Below the pieces are notes generated by a model that saw only the letters and a list, made by a program, of their open reading frames with translations, made no database searches and was not told the origin of the DNA. From NCBI RefSeq assembly GCF_052114085.1, contig NZ_JBFREB010000001.1:1550001-1614000 (forward strand): 64,000 nt of DNA, in the 5' to 3' direction. Position numbers and translations under genes: made by a program. The DNA comes from Leifsonia sp052114085 (GTDB lineage: Bacteria > Actinomycetota > Actinomycetes > Actinomycetales > Microbacteriaceae). Position 1 is the stretch's first letter, and each line of letters opens with the position of its first letter. Below, one piece after another: positions 8,844 through 17,075 of the stretch.

Positions 8844-9286
8844 CGGACGCCCCCGTGCCCGAGGGGCCCGCACCCGAGGAGGGCGCAGGAGAGGCGCAGC
8901 CGTTGGGCCGCCCTCGCCGTCAGCGCTCCCTCCGCGAGCTGCTCGGCTCCATCGTCCTCGGCTTCGAGCTGCTGGTGGTCTTTCTCGGGGCGCTGGTGCT
9001 GTTCGGCCTGCACGCGTTGCCGGCCTGGCTCGCTCTCGGCGGGGGAGCGGCGCTGATCGTGCTGATGATCCTCGCGATCGGCCTTCTGCGGAACACCGCC
9101 GGCGTGGTCCTCGGCTGGCTCGTGCAGCTCGTCCTCGTCGCCGCCGGACTGCTCGTCCCCGCCTTCTTCATCGTCGGCGCGATCTTCACCGCCATGTGGG
9201 CTTACTGCATGATCGCCGCCGCACGCATCGACCGAAACAATCAGGCGGCCGCCCGTGCGGCCGACAACGGAACGGAGAACCCATGA
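8840..9286 (+). CDS. DUF4233 membrane protein
   Basis: A 148-residue protein with a charged N-terminus and four predicted membrane helices, typical of the DUF4233 family seen between folC and ndk in actinobacteria. No function is known for the family. I place the start at GTG 8840, which overlaps the folC stop as GTGA, rather than the ATG at 8822 inside folC; the extra six residues have no support. The gene is translationally coupled on both sides (ATGA with ndk). The C-terminus is short and polar. Confidence 0.85.
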   Translation: MTDAPVPEGPAPEEGAGEAQPLGRPRRQRSLRELLGSIVLGFELLVVFLGALVLFGLHALPAWLALGGGAALIVLMILAIGLLRNTAGVVLGWLVQLVLVAAGLLVPAFFIVGAIFTAMWAYCMIAAARIDRNNQAAARAADNGTENP

Positions 9287-9705
9287 CCAGTGCCGTCGAA
9301 GAGACCCTCGTCCTCATCAAGCCGGATGGCGTCGCACGCAGCCTGACCGGCGAGATCCTGCGCCGCATCGAGGCGAAGGGCTACTCGCTCGTCGACCTGC
9401 GGATGCTGCAGGCCGACCGCGAACTGCTCGCCCAGCACTACGCCGAGCACGAGGGCAAGCCGTTCTACGAGCCGCTGGTGGAGTTCATGGAGTCGGGGCC
9501 GATCGTCGCTATCCGCGTAGCGGGAAACCGCGTAATCGAGGGCTTCCGCTCACTCGCGGGCACGACCGACCCGACCACAGCCGCGCCGGGCACGATCCGC
9601 GGCGACCTGGCCCGCGACTGGGGCCTGAAGGTGCAGCAGAACCTCGTGCACGGCTCCGATTCGCCCGAGTCTGCGCAGCGCGAGCTCGCGCTCTGGTTCG
9701 GCTGA
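9283..9705 (+). CDS. ndk: Nucleoside diphosphate kinase
   Basis: A 140-residue cytoplasmic enzyme that moves the terminal phosphate from ATP to other NDPs. It has the usual family length. The N-terminal TLVLIKPDGV is the NDK signature strand, and the phosphorylated histidine is H123 in NLVHGSDS. The P-loop-equivalent (Kpn loop) region and GPIVA segment are intact. It is the last gene of the ileS-folC-DUF4233-ndk string, overlapping the previous stop as ATGA, and is followed by a strong hairpin at 9714-9770. Confidence 0.96.
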   Translation: MTSAVEETLVLIKPDGVARSLTGEILRRIEAKGYSLVDLRMLQADRELLAQHYAEHEGKPFYEPLVEFMESGPIVAIRVAGNRVIEGFRSLAGTTDPTTAAPGTIRGDLARDWGLKVQQNLVHGSDSPESAQRELALWFG

Positions 9706-9713
9706 CCCCCGCA

Positions 9714-9770
9714 CGATTTGTGCCAAATGTCGGTTTCGCGGTCGCGAGAACCGACATTTGGCGCAAATCG
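9714..9770. terminator. 57-nt near-perfect palindrome between convergent ndk and VKOR genes
   Basis: Two 22-nt arms (9714-9735 and 9749-9770) match at 21 of 22 positions as reverse complements. The loop contains a further TCGCG-gt-CGCGA stem (9736-9747). It lies 8 nt after the ndk stop and 14 nt before the stop of the minus-strand VKOR gene, so it can act as a two-way terminator. Its length and sequence also suit a dispersed palindromic repeat. Confidence 0.65.
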
Positions 9771-9783
9771 TAAGCGGGACGGC

Positions 9784-10401
9784 TCAGACGAAGGCTCTGT
9801 GGATCCAGTCCAGCTGGATCTGCGCGAGGATGGCGACGATCGCGTAGCAGACGATCGTGATGAGGGGCACCCAGCCGTAGAGCGTGCGGAAGACTCCGCG
9901 GGCGCGCTCCGGCAGTGGGATGTTGCCCTCCTTGAGGTTGTACAGCGTCACGACCCAGAAGGTGGGGATGGTGACGAGCCAGGTGACCATGCACCAGGGG
10001 CACAGCACGTTCAGCACGGTGATCGATTCGGTGATCAAGAAGATCACCAGCACCAGTGCGAGCAGAACGCCGACATTGAAGGCGATCCAGTACCAGCGGG
10101 CGAAACGCGCCCGGGTGGCCAGCAGGCCGACGCCGACAGCGATCGTGGCCGTCCATCCCGCCAGCCCCAGCAGCGGGTTGGGGAAGCCGAGAAGCTCGCC
10201 CTGCCAGGAGTTCAGATTCTTCGCGCATCCCACCAGCACGCTGAAGTTGCAGGAGAGCTGCGCGTTCGGGTCCTGAAGCAGGTGGATCTTGTCCAGCGTC
10301 AGGGCGAACGCCGCGGAGAAGCCGATGAGTCCGGCGATGATCAGGAAGACGGCGAGAGCGGTCGGGCGGCGATAGGCGGCCTCGGCGGGACTGGCTGACA
10401 C
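9784..10401 (-). CDS. Vitamin K epoxide reductase (VKOR) family protein
   Basis: A 205-residue integral membrane protein. Bacterial VKOR homologues reoxidise a DsbA-like partner and pass electrons to menaquinone, making disulfides outside the membrane. The active-site pair is CPWC at residues 134-137, and the two loop cysteines are C51 and C59 (SCNFSVLVGC). About five hydrophobic segments are visible. No thioredoxin domain is fused and no dsbA lies next to it. The GTG start at 10401 has no usable ribosome binding site, but a CATAAT -10 ends 6 nt upstream, indicating a leaderless mRNA. The frame upstream is open but reads through the antisense of the rne leader and coding region. Confidence 0.88.
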   Translation of the reverse strand: MSASPAEAAYRRPTALAVFLIIAGLIGFSAAFALTLDKIHLLQDPNAQLSCNFSVLVGCAKNLNSWQGELLGFPNPLLGLAGWTATIAVGVGLLATRARFARWYWIAFNVGVLLALVLVIFLITESITVLNVLCPWCMVTWLVTIPTFWVVTLYNLKEGNIPLPERARGVFRTLYGWVPLITIVCYAIVAILAQIQLDWIHRAFV

Positions 10402-10413
10402 CTTCGGATTATG
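10402..10413 (-). promoter_or_regulatory. Leaderless promoter of the VKOR gene
   Basis: On the minus strand CATAAT (10408-10413) is followed by 6 nt and then the GTG start codon, placing the expected first transcribed base at or next to the start codon. Confidence 0.55.
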
Positions 10414-10467
10414 GCATGCCCCCAGCGTGTCGTCCTGAGAGGCGACTGCCGAACGCCCGGCGCGTGC

Positions 10468-10708
10468 GATAATCGTTGCAGCAGTCGTCCCGGCCGAGGC
10501 CGGGAGCACCGACAGAAGGCTTGAGGACGCCCAGTGCGTCCGTTGAATGCCGGCCGTGAAGGCCGGCGAAGAACACAAAGCCGGATGCAGGCCGCGCCAC
10601 GAGCCCGGCGGCATCCGAACAGGATTTCGGGGAGCGCCGCACGCGCCGCCTCCCGACGGAGAGCACCCGGTGAGCGGGGAACCGCGCCGGTCGAGGAGTG
10701 CACCAGCG
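10468..10708 (+). promoter_or_regulatory. rne promoter and long structured 5' leader
   Basis: A GATAAT -10 at 10468-10473 is followed by about 230 untranslated nt. The leader contains three consecutive hairpins: CCCGGCC-ga-GGCCGGG (10489-10504), GGACGC-ccagt-GCGTCC (10525-10541) and GCCGGCC-gtgaa-GGCCGGC (10549-10567), then a less structured stretch up to the ribosome binding site AGGAG (10694-10698). In other bacteria RNase E controls its own mRNA through a structured leader; the same is inferred here. No other gene is seen between 10402 and 10708. Confidence 0.6.
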
Positions 10709-13276
10709 ATGGTGGATAACGAGAACATCGACAACACGGACAGCAACGAGACGGAGACGGGAGGACGGAAGCGCAAGAGCCTCTTCGGCACGCGACGCGT
10801 GGTGAGGAAGGCTCCGACGGCATTCGCCGAGGCTTCCGCCGAACCGGACCAGCAGTTGGAGGACGTCCCGCCGAACGACCCCACTGCGGCGGCCGCACCG
10901 CAGGCCTCCGAGGCCGCGCCCGAGCAGCCGACCGACGCCCCGGCGCTGGCCTCCGGCCTCGAGCCGCCCGCGCTCCCTGAGAAGCACGGCGAGCCCGAGG
11001 TGCCGGCCGCCGCAGCAGCACCGGGCCTACCGTCGACCACCCTGCTCTTCCAGGCGCCCGACATCCTGCCGCTGCCGCCGCTGCCCGAGGGCGACGAGGA
11101 GCAGGCCTCCGGCGTCCGCCGACGCTCCCGCCGCCGCGCCGGCGAGACCGGCCGCGAGGGCGCCAATGACCCGGCCAACACTGTCGTCAAGGTGCGCACG
11201 CCGCGCGAGCCCGAGCTGATCACCGAGCCTCAGAAGGTCAAGGGATCCACTCGGCTCGAGGCGAAGAAGCAGCGCCGCCGCGACGGTCGCGACGCCGGGC
11301 GTCGCCGCCCGGTCATCACGGAGGCCGAGTTCCTCGCCCGCCGCGAGTCCGTCGACCGGCAGATGATCGTCCGCTCGAAGAGCGGTCGCATCCAGATCGG
11401 CGTGCTGGAAGACAAGGTGCTCGTCGAGCACTACGTCACCCGCTCGCAGGAGGCGTCGCTCATCGGCAACGTCTACCTCGGCCGCGTGCAGAACGTGCTG
11501 CCCAGCATGGAAGCGGCATTCGTCGACATCGGTCGTGGCCGCAATGCCGTCCTCTACTCGGGCGAGGTCGACTGGGATGCGGTGGAGACCGGCAACCAGC
11601 CGCGGCGCATCGAGCTGGCGTTGAAGGCCGGGGACCGCGTCCTCGTCCAGGTGACCAAGGACCCGGTCGGACACAAGGGAGCCCGCCTCACCAGCCAGAT
11701 CTCGCTGCCCGGCCGCTACCTCGTGTACGTGCCAAACGGCTCCATGAACGGCATCAGCCGCAAGCTTCCGGACACGGAGCGTTCGCGCCTGAAGAAGATC
11801 CTCAAAGAGGTCCTGCCCGAGAGCGCCGGAGTGATCGTGCGCACCGCCGCCGAGGGGGCGACCGAAGAGCAGCTGACGCTCGACGTCAACCGGCTCACCG
11901 CGCAGTGGGCCGACATCAGCAGCCGGGTCGAGTCGCAACAGGCGCCCGCACTCCTGCACAGCGAGCCCGACCTCCTGATCAAGATCATCCGCGACGTCTT
12001 CAACGAGGACTTCCAGAAGCTCGTGATCGCGGGCGATGACGCCCGCCAGACCATCGAGAACTACCTGCGTCAGGTCGCGCCCGACCTGCTCGACCGCGTC
12101 GAGGCCTACACGGGTGAGCGCGACGCCTTCGACGAGTTCCGCATCACGGAGCAGATCGAGAAGGCGCTGGAGCGCAAGGTGTGGCTGCCCTCGGGCGGCT
12201 CGCTGGTCATCGACCGCACTGAGGCGATGACGGTGGTCGATGTCAACACCGGCAAGTTCGTCGGCTCCGGCGGCAACCTCGAAGAGACGGTCACCAAGAA
12301 TAACCTGGAGGCCGCGGAGGAGATCGTCCGCCAGCTGCGCCTCCGCGACATCGGCGGCATCATCGTCGTCGACTTCATCGACATGGTGCTCGAGACGAAC
12401 CGCGACCTCGTGCTGCGCCGCCTGGTGGAGTGCCTCAGCCGCGACCGCACGAAGCACCAGGTCGCCGAGGTGACCTCGCTCGGTCTCGTCCAGATGACGC
12501 GTAAGAAGCTCGGCCTGGGCCTCCTGGAGACCTTCAGCGAGGCGTGCGAGGTCTGCGCCGGCCGTGGCGTGGTCGTGCACCACGACCCGGTGGTCAAGCA
12601 CCGCGCGCCGCAGGGCCAGCAGCAGCCGAACGAGCGTCGTCGCGGTCGCGGTGGCAGCACGGGCCCGGGCAACGCCAACGGCGGAGGGAACGCGCCGGCG
12701 AACGGCAACGGCCACGGTGGCACCCACGCCATCACGGACGACGCCAAGAACGCTCTCGCGCAGATCGCGGCGTCGACCATCCACCACCACGAGGACGAGG
12801 CGAAGCCCGAGTCGTCGCCGGCGGAGGTCTCTGAGATCACCGTCTCCGAGGTGACCGTGACCGAGGTCACGGCCACGAAGAAGCGGCGCCGCAAGGGCAA
12901 GGGCGGCGCGGACCGCCAGCAGCCTGCTGCCGAGGCCATCGAGCCCGCTGCGCCTGCTGCGACGGTACCGGATGCGGCACCCGCTGATTCCGCACGCGCA
13001 ACGGATACCGACGAGTCGGATGCAGCCACAACCGCCGCCCCAGCGGCTGAAGTCGCGGACGAGCAGGCCGAGTCGGTCATCCCGCTGATCGAACTGCCCG
13101 AGCCCGCCGAGGTTCCCGCCTCGACTCGCCCGTCGCAGCACGAGACCGAGCTGCTGCTCGATTCGGTGCTGGACGCGCTTCCCCAGCCGAAGGAGCCGGG
13201 TCAGGGCCGCGGACGCAGTCGCCGCGCAAGCACGGCGGTCATCGCCGGCGGAGAGCTCGCCCCCAAGTCCGAGTAG
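10709..13276 (+). CDS. rne: Ribonuclease E/G family endoribonuclease
   Basis: An 855-residue endoribonuclease for mRNA decay and rRNA/tRNA processing. The first ~200 residues are low-complexity (A, E and P rich) and not part of the catalytic core. Then come the S1 domain (IGNVYLGRVQNVLPSMEAAF), the RNase H-like and DNase I-like core with the metal-binding aspartates in VVDVNTGKF (D511) and VVDFIDM (about residue 554), and the Zn-link CEVC at 613-616. A second disordered, charged tail with KKRRRKGKGG follows. Catalytic core in the middle with disordered extensions at both ends matches actinobacterial RNase E. The ATG at 10709 is preceded by AGGAG; the open frame further upstream is leader. Confidence 0.93.
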   Translation: MVDNENIDNTDSNETETGGRKRKSLFGTRRVVRKAPTAFAEASAEPDQQLEDVPPNDPTAAAAPQASEAAPEQPTDAPALASGLEPPALPEKHGEPEVPAAAAAPGLPSTTLLFQAPDILPLPPLPEGDEEQASGVRRRSRRRAGETGREGANDPANTVVKVRTPREPELITEPQKVKGSTRLEAKKQRRRDGRDAGRRRPVITEAEFLARRESVDRQMIVRSKSGRIQIGVLEDKVLVEHYVTRSQEASLIGNVYLGRVQNVLPSMEAAFVDIGRGRNAVLYSGEVDWDAVETGNQPRRIELALKAGDRVLVQVTKDPVGHKGARLTSQISLPGRYLVYVPNGSMNGISRKLPDTERSRLKKILKEVLPESAGVIVRTAAEGATEEQLTLDVNRLTAQWADISSRVESQQAPALLHSEPDLLIKIIRDVFNEDFQKLVIAGDDARQTIENYLRQVAPDLLDRVEAYTGERDAFDEFRITEQIEKALERKVWLPSGGSLVIDRTEAMTVVDVNTGKFVGSGGNLEETVTKNNLEAAEEIVRQLRLRDIGGIIVVDFIDMVLETNRDLVLRRLVECLSRDRTKHQVAEVTSLGLVQMTRKKLGLGLLETFSEACEVCAGRGVVVHHDPVVKHRAPQGQQQPNERRRGRGGSTGPGNANGGGNAPANGNGHGGTHAITDDAKNALAQIAASTIHHHEDEAKPESSPAEVSEITVSEVTVTEVTATKKRRRKGKGGADRQQPAAEAIEPAAPAATVPDAAPADSARATDTDESDAATTAAPAAEVADEQAESVIPLIELPEPAEVPASTRPSQHETELLLDSVLDALPQPKEPGQGRGRSRRASTAVIAGGELAPKSE

Positions 13277-13292
13277 TCATCGATCGCACGCG

Positions 13293-13325
13293 ACACGCCG
13301 TTCTCCGCACAGGTGAGCGGCGTGT
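13293..13325 (+). terminator. Hairpin after rne
   Basis: ACACGCCG (13293-13300) pairs exactly with CGGCGTGT (13318-13325) across a 17-nt loop. There is no U-run. It sits between the rne stop and the convergent DUF4031 gene. Confidence 0.5.
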
Positions 13326-13344
13326 TGCGTCCTGTCGATGTGTC

Positions 13345-13620
13345 TCAGTGCCGAGGCGCGCGGTCGCGGGCAGGAACCCGCAGGCCGCTCCCGATCAGCC
13401 GCCTGACCAGCTCGCGACCGGAGACGGGATGCGCCCCCGCGGCGATCAGCTCGTCGTGACGGCGGTCGGGCACGTCGTAGTGATCGAGGTCGAACGCCCT
13501 CCGCTGGATGCCGTTGGCCGCGGCGAACGCGTGCAGTTCATCGAGCGATGTGTCGCTGACCAGGTGCGACCACAACATGCCGTGGGCGGGCCATGCCGGG
13601 GGATCGATCAGGACGGTCAT
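13345..13620 (-). CDS. DUF4031 domain protein
   Basis: A 91-residue soluble protein. It opens with MTVLIDPPAWPAHG, matching the conserved start of DUF4031 proteins, and carries the WSHLVSD and FDLDHYDVP segments. The function is unknown. It is convergent to rne and divergent from rplU. The ATG at 13620 lacks a ribosome binding site, but TAGAAT ends exactly 6 nt upstream, so it is probably translated from a leaderless transcript. Confidence 0.82.
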   Translation of the reverse strand: MTVLIDPPAWPAHGMLWSHLVSDTSLDELHAFAAANGIQRRAFDLDHYDVPDRRHDELIAAGAHPVSGRELVRRLIGSGLRVPARDRAPRH

Positions 13621-13626
13621 ACAATG

Positions 13627-13632
13627 ATTCTA
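13627..13632 (-). promoter_or_regulatory. Leaderless -10 element of the DUF4031 gene
   Basis: TAGAAT on the minus strand ends 6 nt before the ATG at 13620. Confidence 0.55.
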
Positions 13633-13705
13633 GGAACCGGTTCCGCTGGCGGAGCCGGGCGGTCCCGACCACCCCTGAGAGTCTCCCGCTGGAGACGGCA
13701 CCGAA

Positions 13706-13920
13706 TTGACGGTGTCCGGGCTGTCGGGTAAAGTTGACCGTTGGTGTGTGTCGGGCTTGTCCGTGTTCGGGCGTGGCGTGGCCGCCATCATGGTTTTCTG
13801 AGAGCGGCCGGGTGCAACAGCATTCGGCGGGACTCGCCAGTTATTTCCAGAACAGTTGAACAGTAGGACCAGATCCACGGCGGCGCCGGGACCTGTTCCC
13901 CGACGAAAAGGTACTGACAA
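13706..13920 (+). promoter_or_regulatory. rplU promoter and about 180-nt leader
   Basis: TTGACG (13706-13711) and TAAAGT (13729-13734) are separated by exactly 17 nt, the best sigma-70-like promoter in the window. Transcription is expected near 13741, leaving a leader of about 180 nt before rplU. L21 operons of other phyla use leader regulation; none of the known motifs is recognised here, and no gene is seen between 13621 and 13920. Confidence 0.65.
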
Positions 13921-14229
13921 GTGGTTTACGCAGTTGTGCGCGCCGGTGGCCGCCAGGAAAAGGTCGAGGTCGGGACCATCGTGACGATGGACCGCGTCAA
14001 GACCCGCAAGGACGGCAAGGTCGAGCTCGCGCCGGTGCTGCTCGTCGACGGTGACACGATCACCTCCGATGCCGAGTCGCTGGCCAAGGTCGTCGTGACC
14101 GCCGAGATCCTCGAAGACCTCCGCGGCCCGAAGATCCACATCCAGAAGTTCAAGAACAAGACCGGCTACAAGAAGCGCCAGGGCCACCGTCAGGAGCTCA
14201 CGCGCGTCAAGATCACCGGCATCAAGTAG
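13921..14229 (+). CDS. rplU: 50S ribosomal protein L21
   Basis: A 102-residue ribosomal protein of the normal length, starting VVYAVVRAGGRQEKVEVG. The conserved C-terminal KFKNKTGYKKRQGHRQ, which contacts 23S rRNA, is intact. The start is GTG at 13921; AAAAGG lies 8 nt upstream. It heads the rplU-rpmA-obgE-proB run and has its own strong promoter at 13706. Confidence 0.97.
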   Translation: MVYAVVRAGGRQEKVEVGTIVTMDRVKTRKDGKVELAPVLLVDGDTITSDAESLAKVVVTAEILEDLRGPKIHIQKFKNKTGYKKRQGHRQELTRVKITGIK

Positions 14230-14272
14230 CCGACGACCGCTACGTAGCTCAGAGACTCGAGGAGAAGACACC

Positions 14273-14530
14273 ATGGCACACAAAAAGGGAGCGAGCTCCA
14301 CTCGCAACGGCCGCGACTCCAACGCACAGCGCCTCGGCGTTAAGCGCTTCGGCGGCCAGACCGTCAACGCGGGTGAGATCCTGGTCCGCCAGCGCGGCAC
14401 CCACTTCCACCCCGGCGTGAACGTCGGCCGTGGCGGCGACGACACCCTCTTCGCCCTCGCCGCCGGTGCGGTCGAGTTCGGCAACAAGGGCGGCCGCAAG
14501 GTCGTCAACATCGTGGCCGTCGGGGCCTGA
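14273..14530 (+). CDS. rpmA: 50S ribosomal protein L27
   Basis: An 85-residue ribosomal protein. The N-terminus MAHKKGASSTRNGRDS is the family signature and reaches towards the peptidyl transferase centre. It has no cleavable N-terminal extension of the Staphylococcus/Firmicutes type. It lies 43 nt after rplU with a GAGGAG ribosome binding site, and is followed by a clean hairpin at 14555-14582. Confidence 0.97.
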   Translation: MAHKKGASSTRNGRDSNAQRLGVKRFGGQTVNAGEILVRQRGTHFHPGVNVGRGGDDTLFALAAGAVEFGNKGGRKVVNIVAVGA

Positions 14531-14554
14531 GCCTCGACCACGAGCAGCACTTCC

Positions 14555-14582
14555 GGATGGGCGGGCTTCGGCCCGCCCATCC
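14555..14582 (+). terminator. Perfect GC-rich hairpin between rpmA and obgE
   Basis: GGATGGGCGGGC (14555-14566), a TTCG tetraloop and GCCCGCCCATCC (14571-14582) form a 12-bp perfect stem. A short T-run follows after GCG. It likely reduces read-through from the ribosomal genes into obgE. Confidence 0.8.
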
Positions 14583-14631
14583 GCGTTTCAGCAGCAATAC
14601 AGCTTCAGCAGCAACACATGAGGAGAGCACC

Positions 14632-16224
14632 ATGGCGACGTTCGTTGATCGCGTGACGTTGCATCTGCGCGCCGGCAACGGCGGCAACGGGTGCGTCTCG
14701 GTCCGGCGTGAGAAGTTCAAGCCCCTCGCAGGCCCCGACGGCGGGAACGGCGGCAACGGCGGCGACATCGTCCTGGTCGCCGATCCCCAGGTCACGACCC
14801 TGCTCGGCTACCACCGCGCGCCGCACCGCTCCAGCGACAACGGCGGCTTCGGGATGGGCGACCACCGCAGCGGTCACACCGGCGAAGACCTCGAGCTTCC
14901 CGTGCCCGTCGGCACGGTCGTCAAGGACGCCGACGGCGTAGAGCTCGTCGATCTGAACGAGCCGGGGATGCGTTTCGTCGCGGCTGCCGGCGGCATCGGC
15001 GGCCTCGGCAACGCCGCCCTCTCGAACCCGAAGCGCAAAGCGCCCGGCTTCGCCCTGCTCGGCACGCCCGGCGAAGAGGGCGACGTCTTCCTCGAGCTGA
15101 AGACCGTCGCCGACATCGCTTTGGTCGGCTACCCGTCGGCCGGCAAGTCGAGCCTCATCGCGGCGCTGTCGGCGGCGAAGCCGAAGATCGCCGATTATCC
15201 GTTCACGACGCTGCACCCGAACCTGGGCGTCGTGCAGGCGGGCGACGTTCGCTACACCGTCGCCGACGTCCCCGGCCTCATCGAGGGCGCGAGCGAGGGA
15301 CGCGGTCTCGGCCTCGAGTTCCTTCGTCACGTCGAGCGCTGCTCCGCTCTGCTGCACGTGCTCGACTGCGCGACGCTGGACCCCGGACGCGACCCGCTCA
15401 CCGATCTCGACGTCATCCTCGGCGAACTCGGCGCCTACCCGGTCCCGGAGGGGCAGACGCCGCTCCTGGAGCGCCCGCAGCTGATCGCGCTCAACAAGAT
15501 CGATGTCCCGGATGCGCGCGAGCTCGCCGACTTCGTCCGCCCGGAACTCGAGCAGCGCGGCTACCGCGTGTTCGAGATCTCGAGCGTCAGTCATGAGGGC
15601 CTGCGCCCGCTGTCCTTCGCGCTTGCGGAGATCGTCGAGCAAGCCCGCGCCGAGCAGACGGCGTTGGAGGAGGCTCGCCCGCGTATCGTGATCCGTCCGA
15701 AGGCCGTCGACGACTCCGGATTCGTCGTCAAGGTCGAGGGCGGCACGGACGGCCCGGTGTACCGGATCCTGGGTGCCAAGCCGGAACGCTGGGTCGCCCA
15801 GACCGACTTCGCCAACGACGAGGCCGTCGGCTACCTGGCCGACCGGCTGGCGAAACTGGGCGTCGAAGACCAACTGGTCCGTGCCGGCGCCGTGCCCGGT
15901 TCGACGGTCGTCATCGGCCGGAACAACGGCGTCGTCTTCGACTGGGAGCCCACGCTGAGCTCGACCGCCGAATTGATGACGGCCCCCCGCGGCACCGACA
16001 CCCGCCTCGACATGAACCAGCGTCCGACCCGCGGGCAGCGGCGCGAGAGCTACTTCGAGCGGATGGACGCCAAGGCGGAGGCGCGCGAAGAGCTTCTGCG
16101 GGAGCGTGCGGCGGGCCTCTGGCAGGACGACAGCTACGACGACAACATCGACGCAGGCGAGGGCGCTTCCGTCGACTCGGCCGACAGTGGCGTGAGTGGA
16201 GACGAGGAGAGCACCGGCCGATGA
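14632..16224 (+). CDS. obgE: Obg family GTPase (ObgE/CgtA)
   Basis: A 530-residue GTPase linked to 50S ribosome assembly and the stringent response. It has the glycine-rich N-terminal Obg domain (FVDRVTLHLRAGNGGNGC), the G domain with G1 GYPSAGKS at 166-173, DVPGLIEG (G3) and NKID (G4), and then the C-terminal OCT domain of actinobacterial Obg. A disordered acidic tail of about 60 residues ends the protein. The ATG at 14632 follows AGGAGA; an earlier in-frame ATG at 14557 lies inside the rpmA terminator and is rejected. proB overlaps the stop as ATGA. Confidence 0.96.
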   Translation: MATFVDRVTLHLRAGNGGNGCVSVRREKFKPLAGPDGGNGGNGGDIVLVADPQVTTLLGYHRAPHRSSDNGGFGMGDHRSGHTGEDLELPVPVGTVVKDADGVELVDLNEPGMRFVAAAGGIGGLGNAALSNPKRKAPGFALLGTPGEEGDVFLELKTVADIALVGYPSAGKSSLIAALSAAKPKIADYPFTTLHPNLGVVQAGDVRYTVADVPGLIEGASEGRGLGLEFLRHVERCSALLHVLDCATLDPGRDPLTDLDVILGELGAYPVPEGQTPLLERPQLIALNKIDVPDARELADFVRPELEQRGYRVFEISSVSHEGLRPLSFALAEIVEQARAEQTALEEARPRIVIRPKAVDDSGFVVKVEGGTDGPVYRILGAKPERWVAQTDFANDEAVGYLADRLAKLGVEDQLVRAGAVPGSTVVIGRNNGVVFDWEPTLSSTAELMTAPRGTDTRLDMNQRPTRGQRRESYFERMDAKAEAREELLRERAAGLWQDDSYDDNIDAGEGASVDSADSGVSGDEESTGR

Positions 16225-17075
16225 CGATCGACGAGCGCAGCCAGATCCCGTCCGCCCGACGCATCGTCGTCAAAGTCGGGTCCTCATCCATCAGCGGTGA
16301 GAACGCGGGACAGATCGCGCCGCTCGTCGATGCCCTGGCCGAGGCACACGGACGCGGCACACAGGTGATCCTCGTCTCGTCCGGTGCGATCGCGACCGGG
16401 ATCCCGTACCTGTCGCTGTCGGAGCGCCCGACGGACCTCGCGACCCAGCAGGCGGCGGCGGCCGTGGGGCAGAACGTGCTGATCTATCGCTACCAGGACA
16501 GCCTCGACCGCTACGACATCGTCGCCGGGCAGGTGCTGCTCACTGCGGGCGACATGGAGAACCCGACACACCGGGTCAACGCTCAGCGGGCGATGGAGCG
16601 ACTGCTCGACCTGCGCATCCTGCCGATCGTCAACGAGAACGACACGGTGGCGACGCACGAGATCCGCTTCGGCGACAACGACCGGCTTGCAGCGCTGGTC
16701 GCTTTACTCATCGACGCCGACCTGCTCGTGCTGCTCTCCGATGTGGACGCGCTGTACACCCGGCCGCCGCACGAGCCGGGCGCCGAGCGCATCGAGTACG
16801 TGGGCTGGGATGACGAGCTCGCGGACGTCGAGATCGGCTCCACTGGGCTCTCGGGCGTCGGCAGCGGGGGAGCGGTGACCAAGGTCTCCGCGGCACGCCA
16901 GGCCGCCGAGAGGGGCACCGCGGTCGTGCTGACCGCGACGTCGCTGGTGTCGCGGGCGCTCCGCGGGGAGCAGGTCGGGACGTGGTTCGCGCCGGCGCCG
17001 ACCGAATCCGTCCCCAGCCGAACCCTCTCCACAGGTTCGTCCGATCCCGCCACCGCGGACGCCGCCGCGTCCTAG
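16221..17075 (+). CDS. proB: Glutamate 5-kinase without PUA domain
   Basis: A 284-residue enzyme for the first step of proline synthesis, glutamate to glutamyl-5-phosphate. The amino-acid-kinase fold is clear: VVKVGSSSI near the N-terminus, VSSGAIATG, PIVNENDTV and GDNDRLAA. The E. coli enzyme is about 367 residues because of a C-terminal PUA domain; here the protein ends after the kinase fold with a disordered tail, so the PUA domain is absent. The start overlaps the obgE stop as ATGA. proA follows after 9 nt but appears to have its own promoter. Confidence 0.93.
   Translation: MTIDERSQIPSARRIVVKVGSSSISGENAGQIAPLVDALAEAHGRGTQVILVSSGAIATGIPYLSLSERPTDLATQQAAAAVGQNVLIYRYQDSLDRYDIVAGQVLLTAGDMENPTHRVNAQRAMERLLDLRILPIVNENDTVATHEIRFGDNDRLAALVALLIDADLLVLLSDVDALYTRPPHEPGAERIEYVGWDDELADVEIGSTGLSGVGSGGAVTKVSAARQAAERGTAVVLTATSLVSRALRGEQVGTWFAPAPTESVPSRTLSTGSSDPATADAAAS

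Noticed and set aside
10547..10708. N-terminal extension of RNase E starting at ATG 10549 region
   Set aside because: It would translate through the third hairpin of the leader; a ribosome binding site and ATG at 10694-10711 fit better.
14605..15873. Minus-strand frame of 422 codons opposite obgE
   Set aside because: Antisense shadow with biased composition; obgE is certain.
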